Assembly (NCBI GenBank): GCA_041608535.1
Contig: JBFISM010000025.1
Span: 1 to 32,566 of the forward strand
Reading direction: 5' to 3'
Length of the DNA: 32,566 nucleotides
Source of the DNA: JBFISM01 sp041608535
GTDB taxonomy: Bacteria; Actinomycetota; Acidimicrobiia; Spongiisociales; UBA5794
Below, piece by piece: positions 24,885 through 32,367 of this stretch; the stretch's first letter is position 1, and each line of letters begins with the position of its first letter. Under the pieces are notes generated by a model, which did not search any database, was not told the DNA's origin, and was given only the letters and a program-made list of their open reading frames with translations. The position numbers were made by a program, and so were the translations under genes.

Positions 24885-24912
24885 TGATTCCCCTCATAGG
24901 GCCTTTTTCATC

Positions 24913-25671
24913 ATGAAAAAACGTTTGACAACGATTGTGTTCCGCGCGCTCGTCGCACTCTCGCTGATGCCGGTTGCGGTGGCCGCACCTGCCGCAGCGG
25001 CCGAATCAGTGTCTCTGACGTGCTTTCCGCACGGCAGTGGTCCGGTCGACTACGTCGACTCGTGGGGCGCTCCCCGCTCCGGTGGACGGGGCCACACCGG
25101 GACGGATTTGATGAGTCCCCGCGGTCTCGAGGTGGTTGCAGCCGCCGACGGATATGTCGAGACGCTCCGCAACGGCTCACGTTCGGGGTTCTACATCCGG
25201 CTGTCCCACGACGGCGGGGCGTGGGAGACCTGGTACATGCACCTGAACAATGACACTCCGGGAACCGACGACGGTCGCGGCGGTGCCGAGGCGGCCTATG
25301 CGCCCGGTATCGAAGTCGGCGACTTCGTGGAAGCGGGCGAGGTGATCGCGTATGTCGGTGACTCCGGCAACGCCGAGTGGACCGCACCTCACACCCACTT
25401 CGAGCTCCACATCGGAGGGAAGAAGGTCAATCCGTACGGCTACCTCGTCGAGGCCGAATCGAAACTGATCGAGGCCCGGGAGATGCTCGATGCGGCGCTC
25501 ACCGCACCATCGGTCGGTCCCGAGCAGGCCGATCTCCCCGAGCTGTGGGCATCACTCGCCGAGGCCGGCACGGATCGCTGCCTGTCGGACGGCTATCAAA
25601 ACGCTGTCGAGCATTTCTTCGGTCAGCTTCCCAGTGAACGTGTTGTGCTGGCTCGGGTGATAGCTCGCTAG
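24913..25671 (+). CDS. Secreted M23-family metallopeptidase
   Basis: A 252-residue secreted zinc peptidase, probably cleaving peptidoglycan cross-bridges. The signal peptide is at 1-30 (KKR, hydrophobic core, APAAAA-E cleavage region). The LytM active site is complete: His61 and Asp65 in HTGTD, and His160 and His162 in PHTHFELH. A 70-residue helical C-terminal extension after the domain (ESKLIEAREMLDAALTA onward) is of unknown role. The ATG at 24913 follows a structured leader with a weak, distant AGGG. The last 120 bases overlap the 3' end of the convergent glycosylase gene. Confidence 0.92.
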   Translation: MKKRLTTIVFRALVALSLMPVAVAAPAAAAESVSLTCFPHGSGPVDYVDSWGAPRSGGRGHTGTDLMSPRGLEVVAAADGYVETLRNGSRSGFYIRLSHDGGAWETWYMHLNNDTPGTDDGRGGAEAAYAPGIEVGDFVEAGEVIAYVGDSGNAEWTAPHTHFELHIGGKKVNPYGYLVEAESKLIEAREMLDAALTAPSVGPEQADLPELWASLAEAGTDRCLSDGYQNAVEHFFGQLPSERVVLARVIAR

Positions 25672-26265
25672 GACAACGATGTCCTCGACTGCGACCTCGA
25701 GACCGTGGGCGAACTTCGGTCGGGGGTGGGGCAGTCTGCGACCTCGTGCCGCCAGGTGACGCCACAGGGCGTGGTAACCGAACTGTCCCAGACAGAGGAA
25801 GACGCACGCGTTGGGCAGGAGTGACAGCTCGGCGGCAAGCCACCCGGCGCATGTCTCCCGTTCGTCGGGAGTGGGCTTGTTGGCCGGCGGGGCGCATTTC
25901 ACGGCGGAGGTGATCCACACGTCGTCCAGCCGCAGACCGTCGTTGACGGCTACTGCCTCGGGGCGGTTGGCGAAGCCGGTCCGGTGCAGCGCCCGGAACA
26001 GCCATTCGCCGCTGCGATCACCCGTGAACATGCGACCGGTGCGGTTCGCGCCGTGAGCAGCCGGAGCCAGGCCCACGATGACCACCCGGGCCGCTGGGTC
26101 GCCAAAGCCCGGAACCGGTCTCGCCCAGTACGTTTCATGTGCATATGCGGCACGTTTCTCCTCGGCCACCTGCTCCCGCCATGCCACGAGCCGCTCGCAG
26201 CGGCGGCACGCCACGAGTCGGCTGGCAAGGTCGCCGAGCGCTCCGACCGGCCGGAGCTCGGTCAC
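25552..26265 (-). CDS. Uracil-DNA glycosylase, family 5 (UDGb) type
   Basis: A 237-residue [4Fe-4S] uracil-DNA glycosylase for base excision repair. Cluster cysteines are 20, 23, 124 and 139. Motif 1 is GLAPAAHGANRTG (65-77), which lacks the usual catalytic Asn/Asp, as is characteristic of UDGb. MFTGDRSGEWLF follows, and the leucine-loop region is SYHPSQHNT (201-209). The GTG at 26265 forms a GTGA overlap with the upstream stop, matching local style; an ATG at 26319 would add 18 residues inside the upstream gene. UDGb enzymes also remove hypoxanthine and ethenocytosine. Confidence 0.9.
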   Translation of the reverse strand: MTELRPVGALGDLASRLVACRRCERLVAWREQVAEEKRAAYAHETYWARPVPGFGDPAARVVIVGLAPAAHGANRTGRMFTGDRSGEWLFRALHRTGFANRPEAVAVNDGLRLDDVWITSAVKCAPPANKPTPDERETCAGWLAAELSLLPNACVFLCLGQFGYHALWRHLAARGRRLPHPRPKFAHGLEVAVEDIVVLASYHPSQHNTFTGKLTEEMLDSVLIAVRQAAIRAGLGE

Positions 26266-27773
26266 TCCGGGGGCAGGAAGCTGGAGTCGTACAACGTGTT
26301 GGCCGACCAGATCATCCACCCGAGATCACGCTCCTCCACTGCCGCCTGGACCTGCAGGATCTCACCGGCATCCAGCTGCCACGTCTGAATCCACGGCCGG
26401 TAGATCGAAAACCCCTGGAGTCGCGGAATTCCGGCATCGAGAGCCTGGGACACCACCTCGACGGGGTGTTCGTTCGGGTTGTCGAAACCGCCCCAGCCGG
26501 GCCCATAGGTGTAGGTGTAGATCATCGGGCTGAGCACATCGATGGCCTGCGACAACAGCTCGGGGCGTTGCCCGATCCCTTCGTCCCAGTCGCTCGTCAA
26601 CGTGATCGCGAAGATGTCGGCAGCGACGGCACAGCCGAGCGGGTTGAGCCGCTTGTGCGCCTCGGTGAGGAACGCGTGAATCGTGGTGGTTCGCACCTCT
26701 TCGTTGTAACCGCCGTCGACCTGGACCGTCCGTATGTCACCATCAGAGGGAAAGCGGACGTAGTCGAACTGGATCTCGTCGAAACCCAATTCGCACGACT
26801 CCACGGCCAGGGCCAGCGGGTACTCCCAGGAATTGCGGTCGGTGGGATCCAGCCACCGGATTCCTTTTGCGTTCTGCCAGATCCCCCCAGTGTCCTCGTT
26901 GCGGATGGCCCACTCGGGACGCACCTTCGGCACGAAGTTGTCCTGGAAGGTGGTCACGCGGGTGATCTTGTAGAGACCCGCCTCATCCATGTCGCGCAGC
27001 ACTTGTTCGACGTCGTACATGAAACTCTCGTTGAGCGAGCCCGCTTCTTCGACAAGCGGCACCGACGTCTCGCGGAATACCCAGCCGCTCTCGTCCTTGG
27101 TATCGACGACGAAAGCGTTGACCTTCGATGTGGCGGCCAGGTCGAGTAGCTCCCCCCAGACCTTGGGATCTGCAGCCTTGTCGCCGCTGACGCGGAGCGC
27201 ATGGATCTCCTTGGGCTGCATCGTCACCGTGACTTCGCGTACCTCGCCGTCCCAGGATGCAGTACCTGTCTCCCAAGCCGGGCGGCTCGCCGCGATCTCT
27301 CCAGGGAGCGCTCGCGTCAGCGAGAACCGCCCTGCGGCGTCGGTGACTGCAGCCCGCCCGTTGAGGCTCACCTCGGTGGCCGGCAGCGGCCGCTGATCGG
27401 GCCCGACGACGGTACCTTCGAGTACGAGCGGTGCCAAGGTCACCTCGACCCGCCCCTCGCTCTCCTCGGGATATTCAACGACATCGGCCGCCGCGGTCTC
27501 GAAGCCCGGAGCGGAGACGGCGAACTGCAGTGGCTCTCCGTTCCAGTCGACGGAGGCGACCCCGGACTCGTCCGTCACCAGCGGGCCCCGGTCCATGGCA
27601 ACCTCGGCGGCGGCGACCCGACCGCCGTCATCGCCGGCCACGACCACGATCTCCAGGACCGGATCGGGGGCGGAGGGCTGAATAGCCGCGTCACCGATCA
27701 CCGCCACACCCGAACCGGCACAAGCGGCGAGCGCAACGGCGAACGATGCAATGGTTGGGACGAGTCTCTTCAT
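26262..27773 (-). CDS. Lipoprotein with carboxypeptidase-regulatory-like repeats and DUF4015 putative glycosidase domain
   Basis: A 503-residue predicted lipoprotein from the ATG at 27773. It has a KR-containing signal and lipobox LAAC with Cys18 as the lipidated residue. Residues about 36-190 form two beta-sandwich repeats of the carboxypeptidase-regulatory kind (LEGTVVGPDQRPLPATEVSL; AVTDAAGRFSL). The rest matches the putative glycoside hydrolase family DUF4015: NAFVVDTKDESGWV, then FDEIQFDYVRFPSDG near 330 with candidate acidic catalytic residues, then DVLSPMIYTYTYGPGW. It should be anchored outside the membrane. A longer frame to 27893 has no support. Substrate unknown; cell-wall or extracellular glycan is possible. 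Confidence 0.85.
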   Translation of the reverse strand: MKRLVPTIASFAVALAACAGSGVAVIGDAAIQPSAPDPVLEIVVVAGDDGGRVAAAEVAMDRGPLVTDESGVASVDWNGEPLQFAVSAPGFETAAADVVEYPEESEGRVEVTLAPLVLEGTVVGPDQRPLPATEVSLNGRAAVTDAAGRFSLTRALPGEIAASRPAWETGTASWDGEVREVTVTMQPKEIHALRVSGDKAADPKVWGELLDLAATSKVNAFVVDTKDESGWVFRETSVPLVEEAGSLNESFMYDVEQVLRDMDEAGLYKITRVTTFQDNFVPKVRPEWAIRNEDTGGIWQNAKGIRWLDPTDRNSWEYPLALAVESCELGFDEIQFDYVRFPSDGDIRTVQVDGGYNEEVRTTTIHAFLTEAHKRLNPLGCAVAADIFAITLTSDWDEGIGQRPELLSQAIDVLSPMIYTYTYGPGWGGFDNPNEHPVEVVSQALDAGIPRLQGFSIYRPWIQTWQLDAGEILQVQAAVEERDLGWMIWSANTLYDSSFLPPE

Positions 27774-27828
27774 CGTGAAGTCGAATGGGATGCCAGCGCG
27801 GCATCCGTGCGGTGCAGGATAGTTCCCA

Positions 27829-27857
27829 TTGCCAGATTGCCCGGTCAGTGATAGGTT
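27829..27857 (+). promoter_or_regulatory. Candidate promoter of the sigma factor gene
   Basis: TTGCCA (27829-27834), a 17-base spacer, and TAGGTT (27852-27857). The start would be near 27864, giving a leader of about 94 bases that ends in the hairpin at 27940-27957. Confidence 0.45.
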
Positions 27858-27939
27858 CAGGGTCTCCCCCGGCGGAGGAAGCGGCTTCACCACACATTTC
27901 GCCGTTTTCGGTCAGGGGCCGAGCACCGAGCAAGCTGCA

Positions 27940-27957
27940 TTTGCCTGAGGGGGCAAA
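27940..27957 (+). promoter_or_regulatory. Hairpin holding the ribosome-binding site of the sigma factor gene
   Basis: TTTGCC-TGAGGG-GGCAAA is a perfect 6-bp stem with a 6-base loop ending exactly one base before the ATG at 27958. The Shine-Dalgarno GAGGGG lies in the loop and the start of the 3' arm, so folding could limit ribosome access. Confidence 0.5.
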
Positions 27958-28890
27958 ATGGCAAGCAGCGCAAAGCGTGCTTCGGTTTCGGACCCGGTTG
28001 GCAAGTACCTCGAAGAGGTTTCAGGTCACGGGTTGCTGGAAGCCGAAGACGAAATACGGCTGGCGCGTACGATCGAAGCGGGCCGTCTCGCCCAAAGACG
28101 GCTCGACATGGGTGGGCGGACACTCTCTGTACGAGAACTGCGATCGCTCAAGCGCGAGGTCGAGGCGGGTGAAGACGCCAAGGCGGAATTCATTCGGTCC
28201 AATCTGCGGCTCGTGATCTCCATCGCCAAGCGATACACCGGACGCGGTCTCGATCTGCTCGACCTCATCCAGGAAGGAAATCTCGGGCTGATTCGAGCCG
28301 TCGAGAAGTACGAGTGGCGCAAAGGTTTCAAGTTCTCCACGTACGCAACGTGGTGGATCCGACAGGCGATCACGCGCGGGTTGGGCAATCACGGAAGGAC
28401 CATCCGGCTTCCGGTGCACATGGTCGACGTGGTGCGTACCGTCCAGGACGCTGAACTGTCATTCGAAGAGCGCAATCACCGCCGGCCCACGGTGGCTGAG
28501 ATATCCGAGGCGAGCGGTCTCGACGAGACCAAGGTCAGCATCGCCCGCAACGCCCCGACAGATTGTGTCTCCCTCGATCGGCCTGTGGGCAACGAAGGCG
28601 ATGCCAGTCTCGGCGACTTCATGGAAGACGAGAATGCGATCGACCCATTCATCGTCGCCGTACACGGGGCGCGACGCGAGGCGCTGACTGTGGCGCTGCA
28701 ATGCCTCGACGTGCGGGAGCGGACCGTGGTCATTCTGCGGTACGGTCTGAGCGGAGCGCTGCCGAGGACGTTGTCGGACGTGGGCAAGGAGCTCGGAATG
28801 ACGAGAGAGCGCGTACGCCAGGTGGAGAACCGCGCCCTCGCCAAGCTACGCCATCCCAGCTCGAGCTACGAGCTCGAGAGCCTGCTCTGA
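27958..28890 (+). CDS. RNA polymerase sigma-70 family factor, group 2-like (SigA/SigB type)
   Basis: A 310-residue sigma factor without the long N-terminal region 1.1 of primary factors. Region 1.2 is DPVGKYLEEVSGHGLLEAEDE (12-32). Region 2 (78-147) includes DLIQEGNLGLIRAVEKYEWRKG and the -10-recognition helix FSTYATWWIRQAI. Region 3 spans about 155-235, and region 4 (245-300) ends in the helix-turn-helix DVGKELGMTRERVRQVENRALAKLR. It resembles mycobacterial SigB or the streptomycete Hrd factors in length. Stress or stationary-phase control is typical of that group but not shown here. It stands alone, convergent with the next gene with only 12 bases between them. Confidence 0.93.
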   Translation: MASSAKRASVSDPVGKYLEEVSGHGLLEAEDEIRLARTIEAGRLAQRRLDMGGRTLSVRELRSLKREVEAGEDAKAEFIRSNLRLVISIAKRYTGRGLDLLDLIQEGNLGLIRAVEKYEWRKGFKFSTYATWWIRQAITRGLGNHGRTIRLPVHMVDVVRTVQDAELSFEERNHRRPTVAEISEASGLDETKVSIARNAPTDCVSLDRPVGNEGDASLGDFMEDENAIDPFIVAVHGARREALTVALQCLDVRERTVVILRYGLSGALPRTLSDVGKELGMTRERVRQVENRALAKLRHPSSSYELESLL

Positions 28891-28902
28891 CCCCTCTTTC
28901 GT

Positions 28903-29817
28903 CTACACCTTTGCGGAGAGAGGGGACGCCGTCACCCGCCGAAGAGCCCTGAGACCGCGTGCAGCGAAGGCCGGCTCTGCCGTATGGTGACTGTCCCACA
29001 CCATCGCCGCGAAGGAGATCGCCCAACCCAAGGTGCGGAGGTGGGTGGCGGGTGTGATCTGCTCGTACGCCTCCCAGAAGTCGTGGTGAGCGTCGTCGTC
29101 GAACAACAGGTACAGCGCAGCTAGATCTGTCGCCGGGTCGCCGGCGCAGAGATCGCCCCAGTCGATCACCCCAGCCAGCCGTCCCTCACGTCCGATCACG
29201 TTCTTGTGATGGAGGTCGCCGTGAAGCCACGCTGGATTCGTATCGACCGGCGCCTCGACCGCCGCATCGAACAATCGCACGAGAAGCTGGCCGTCCAGCT
29301 CCGCTCGGGCGGCCCGGAGGGAGGCGAGACGACCGAGCAGGATCTCCTTGCGACCGGTGAGCGATCCACCGCGATACGCGTTGATCGGTGCGTCCCCCGG
29401 CACGTCGAGGGTGTGCAGGCTGCGGAGGAACCGGGCGAACTCAGCGCTCGCAGCGGCGTCGAGCGGTTCGTCCAAGGCGGTGACTCCCTCGATCCAGGGG
29501 ACGATGCTCCATGGCCAGGGATACCCAGCACCCGGGACCCCGTTGTGGCACGGCACCGGCACTTCAACGGGAAGAGCCGGCGCGAGCTCGGGTAGCCAGC
29601 GTTGCTCATTGCCGATCAGCGGTACTGCCACGTCCCGTCTCGGCAACCTGGCGGCGAGATGTGCGCCGATCCGGAAAGTGCAGTTGTCCCAGCCGACTGC
29701 AGCGAGCTCGACACCCTCGTCGGCCAATCTGGGACACTGCTCGGCGAGCAGCCGGCGCAGCAATGCCGCGTCGGGAGTGAAGTCGCCCGGTGGTGGCGCA
29801 CCGTCGTATCGAACCAT
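28903..29817 (-). CDS. Aminoglycoside phosphotransferase-fold (APH) family protein
   Basis: About 304 residues from the ATG at 29817; ATGs at 29853 and 29865 would extend it into or past the LexA-box region. The APH catalytic loop is WLHGDLHHKNV and the metal site is GVIDWGDLCAGDPATDLA. GWDNCTFRIGAHLAARLPRR resembles the N-lobe glycine/lysine region, with the usual Lys replaced by Arg. Such proteins in environmental actinobacteria usually phosphorylate small metabolites; resistance should not be inferred. It is divergent from the radical SAM gene and could share its regulatory region. Confidence 0.8.
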   Translation of the reverse strand: MVRYDGAPPPGDFTPDAALLRRLLAEQCPRLADEGVELAAVGWDNCTFRIGAHLAARLPRRDVAVPLIGNEQRWLPELAPALPVEVPVPCHNGVPGAGYPWPWSIVPWIEGVTALDEPLDAAASAEFARFLRSLHTLDVPGDAPINAYRGGSLTGRKEILLGRLASLRAARAELDGQLLVRLFDAAVEAPVDTNPAWLHGDLHHKNVIGREGRLAGVIDWGDLCAGDPATDLAALYLLFDDDAHHDFWEAYEQITPATHLRTLGWAISFAAMVWDSHHTAEPAFAARGLRALRRVTASPLSAKV

Positions 29818-29855
29818 GCCGTCTGGACGATACCCCTGAGTCAGGTTCGGCATGA

Positions 29856-29871
29856 TCGAACACATGTTCGA
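29856..29871. promoter_or_regulatory. LexA (SOS) box, perfect palindromic arms
   Basis: TCGAACACATGTTCGA fits the Gram-positive/actinobacterial LexA consensus TCGAAC-N4-GTTCGA at every position. It lies 2-17 bases before the -10 element of the radical SAM gene, where a bound repressor would block the polymerase, and 39 bases from the divergent APH-fold start. Confidence 0.75.
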
Positions 29872-29872
29872 G

Positions 29873-29878
29873 TATGGT
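29873..29878 (+). promoter_or_regulatory. -10 element of the radical SAM gene, likely leaderless transcript
   Basis: TATGGT is followed six bases later by the ATG at 29885, so transcription probably starts at or beside the start codon. No Shine-Dalgarno sequence is needed or seen. No good -35 is present. Confidence 0.5.
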
Positions 29879-29884
29879 AATGGG

Positions 29885-30901
29885 ATGGCGCAACTGCGGT
29901 GGCCACAGCCCGGTGACGATGCTCAGCTGGCGCTGCTCGACGGGGCGGAGCGCACCGTTGGCTCAGGCGAGTATCGCGGACTCGAGTTCTTCGAAGTCGA
30001 TGCCAAGACGTTGATAAATCGGGTCCCGGGTGGGCCCGTGTACGGCTTCGAGTACACCATCAACGCGTACCGCGGCTGCTCACACGCCTGCGAGTACTGC
30101 TTCGCCCGGCCGACTCACGAGTATCTGGCGCTGGGAATCGACACCGACTTCGAAACGAAGATCGTCGTGAAACGCAACGCCGTCGAGCGGGTACGGGCCG
30201 AGACCGCACCTCACCGCTGGGGAGGAGATCTCCTCGCCATGGGGACGAACACCGATCCATACCAGCATGCCGAGGGCAAATACAAGCTCACGCGAGGTAT
30301 TCTCGAAATCCTCGTCGAGCGCCGCAATCCGTTCTCGATCCTCACCAAGTCGACGTTGGTGTTGCGCGACCTCGATGTGCTCGTCACCGCCAGCCGGGTG
30401 ATGGACATCGCAGTGGATTTCTCGATCGGAACGATCGACCCCCGGTTGTGGCGCAGCACCGAACGTGGCGCACCCCATCCGCAACGCCGCATGGAAGCCG
30501 TGGCGAAACTGAACGCCGCCGGGGTTCCCAGCGGAGTCCTGATGGGTCCGATCTTGCCGGGCTTGTCCGACGATGCGAACCACATCGACGATGTGGTGGC
30601 CGCTGCCCTCGGTGCCGGCGCCACCTCGATTGCGGCTGTGCCGCTCCATCTCAAGCCGGGTTTGAGACGACACTTCATGAGCTTCCTCGCCGACGAGCAT
30701 CCCGAGCTGGTGATCGAATACGAGCGCCGCTTTCGAGATCGCGCCTTCCAAGCTCGCCATCACCAACAGCGCATTGTGGAGATGGTGCGGGAAGCGGTAC
30801 AACGTCACGGTGGGATTCGCAATCACCGACGACGTCCCGTTGCGGCCCGGCGCCTCCAGCCACCGGTCGCCACGCAGCTGACGATCGAGGGGATCGAGTG
30901 A
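29885..30901 (+). CDS. Rv2578c-family radical SAM protein (spore photoproduct lyase-like)
   Basis: A 338-residue radical SAM enzyme. The [4Fe-4S] cluster motif is GCSHACEYCFARPTHEY, with Cys65, Cys69 and Cys72. INAYRGCSHACEYC together with GTNTDPYQHAEGKYKLTRG and the SILTKSTLVLRDLD segment are typical of the SplB-like/Rv2578c family. The ATG at 29885 is preferred over 29852 because the upstream choice would put the LexA box inside the gene. DNA-damage induction is indicated by that box. The chemical reaction is not known to me; a DNA or nucleic-acid lesion repair role is inference from SplB similarity and regulation. Confidence 0.88.
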   Translation: MAQLRWPQPGDDAQLALLDGAERTVGSGEYRGLEFFEVDAKTLINRVPGGPVYGFEYTINAYRGCSHACEYCFARPTHEYLALGIDTDFETKIVVKRNAVERVRAETAPHRWGGDLLAMGTNTDPYQHAEGKYKLTRGILEILVERRNPFSILTKSTLVLRDLDVLVTASRVMDIAVDFSIGTIDPRLWRSTERGAPHPQRRMEAVAKLNAAGVPSGVLMGPILPGLSDDANHIDDVVAAALGAGATSIAAVPLHLKPGLRRHFMSFLADEHPELVIEYERRFRDRAFQARHHQQRIVEMVREAVQRHGGIRNHRRRPVAARRLQPPVATQLTIEGIE

Positions 30902-30925
30902 GGCGCCCGGCACCGGACCGACAAA

Positions 30926-31585
30926 TCAGAACAGACGCAGCACAGGCGAGTCGACGCCTCGCAGATAGTCGTAGTCCACCTCGAGCCATGCGATCCCGCG
31001 GTCGTCGGCCAAGGTGCGCGCCTGCGGTTTGACCGTCTGGGCGACGAACACCCCGCGCACCGGGGCCAGCCGGTCGTCGCGGTTGAGGAACTCGAGATAG
31101 CGCGCGAGCTGCTCCACACCGTCGATCTCCCCGCGCCGTTTCACCTCGACGGCGACCGTTCCACCATCAACGCTACGACAGAGCAGATCGACCGGACCGA
31201 TCGGCGTTGGGTATTCCCTCCGGATCAACGTGAGACCGGCCTCGATCTCATCGGGCGTTTCCGCAAGCAACCGCTGCAGCTCGCCCTCGACGCCGTCCTT
31301 CTGCAGCCCGGGATCCTCGCCCATATCGAGCGCCGTCTCGAAATGGATCTCGGTGAACGTGATCGTGAGCGTCTCTCCCTTGGGGTTGGTGACGACCCAC
31401 CGGTCGTCCTGCTCGACGAGATGGTTGGGGGCAGTCATCCAGTTCAGCGGTTTGTAGGCGCCGCCGTCGGCATGGACGGCGACGCAACCGTCTGCCTTGA
31501 CCATGACCAGTCGCGTCGCCAGCGGCAGATGGGCCGTGAGCCGGCCCTCGTAGTCGACTGTGCAATCCGCAACGACGATGCGCAC
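30926..31585 (-). CDS. nucS: NucS/EndoMS mismatch-specific endonuclease
   Basis: A 219-residue endonuclease that replaces MutS/MutL mismatch repair in many actinobacteria by cutting both strands at mismatches. The N-terminal domain begins ADCTVDYEGRL. The C-terminal nuclease site is GPVDLLC with Asp133 and VAVEVKRRG with Glu147 and Lys149. The C-terminus ends LRLF, resembling the short sliding-clamp-binding tail known from this family. It starts with GTG, preceded by GGGAGGA four bases upstream. It converges with the radical SAM gene, 24 bases apart. Length is normal for the family. Confidence 0.96.
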   Translation of the reverse strand: MRIVVADCTVDYEGRLTAHLPLATRLVMVKADGCVAVHADGGAYKPLNWMTAPNHLVEQDDRWVVTNPKGETLTITFTEIHFETALDMGEDPGLQKDGVEGELQRLLAETPDEIEAGLTLIRREYPTPIGPVDLLCRSVDGGTVAVEVKRRGEIDGVEQLARYLEFLNRDDRLAPVRGVFVAQTVKPQARTLADDRGIAWLEVDYDYLRGVDSPVLRLF

Positions 31586-31682
31586 TGTGTCCTCCCAGGC
31601 AGGGCGAGGCTACACCCAGCAGCATTCCGCAGGCGAGGTAATGTCCGAGTGACGGAGAGAGCGACACACGTGAGGGGTACCG

Positions 31683-32303
31683 ATGTTGGTCATCTGGGGC
31701 GTCCGGGCACGGTACAAGACGCTCGACGACGGCACGTTCTCGTGCCCCAACGAGGGCGGCGACCGCCGCTACGAGCGAAAAGAGGCGCGACGCTGGTTCA
31801 CGTTGTTCTGGATCCCGCTGATCCCACTCAACATTCTCGGAGATCTCGTCGAGTGCCAGAGCTGCCGGCACAGCTATGACCCGCGGGTGCTGACCCAGCC
31901 GACCACTGCCCAGATGATGGACAATCTCGCCACAGCGATGCGGCACGCCGTGGTCGCCATGGCAAACGCTGGGGGACCGCCCGACGATGCCCGCACGGCG
32001 GCGGCACTCGATGTCATGCAGCGCTACGCGGACACGCCCTACACCGATCGTGACCTGAAGAGCGATCTGCGCAGCCTGAACCACCGCGAGCTCGAGGCCA
32101 GGTTCGCCCTGGTCGCCGACACACTGAATGGGCACGGCAAGGAGCAGCTGCTCACCGCTTGCCTCGAGATCGCAGTCGCCGACGGATCCATCGGTCGAGC
32201 CCAGCTGGAGCAGGCACGCCGCATCGGCAGTGCTCTCGGCATGTCGCCTGCCCACGTGCGTGGTGTCATCTCAACCGCCGAGGAGCGGCTGCTCGGCCGC
32301 TGA
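31683..32303 (+). CDS. Zinc-ribbon/TerB-domain protein
   Basis: A 206-residue protein. The N-terminal 65 residues resemble a zinc-ribbon domain with a short hydrophobic stretch (WFTLFWIPLIPLNIL, 38-52) between the knuckles. The second knuckle is complete (CQSC, 58-61), but the first keeps only Cys21 (CPNEGGDRRY), so metal binding may be altered. Residues about 130-206 are a helical TerB-like domain (LTACLEIAVADGSIGRAQLEQARRIG). AGGGG about 5 bases before the ATG supports the start. The function is unknown; TerB domains are linked to tellurite/stress systems at membranes. Confidence 0.7.
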   Translation: MLVIWGVRARYKTLDDGTFSCPNEGGDRRYERKEARRWFTLFWIPLIPLNILGDLVECQSCRHSYDPRVLTQPTTAQMMDNLATAMRHAVVAMANAGGPPDDARTAAALDVMQRYADTPYTDRDLKSDLRSLNHRELEARFALVADTLNGHGKEQLLTACLEIAVADGSIGRAQLEQARRIGSALGMSPAHVRGVISTAEERLLGR

Positions 32304-32329
32304 GGCCATCGGAATCGACTGTGCTCGGC

Positions 32330-32356
32330 CGTGCGATCACGCGATGTGGTCGCACG
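32330..32356. terminator. Strong hairpin between convergent genes, likely bidirectional terminator
   Basis: An 11-bp stem (CGTGCGATCAC with GTGGTCGCACG, one G-T pair) closes a 5-base loop, in the 64-bp space between the TerB-domain gene and sufB. No T-tract follows in either direction, as is common for high-GC actinobacteria. Confidence 0.6.
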
Positions 32357-32367
32357 ATCGAGGTGGC

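Noticed and set aside
28903..29817. Antibiotic resistance gene
   Set aside because: The APH fold alone does not imply resistance, and there is no mobile context or close match to a known resistance enzyme by eye.
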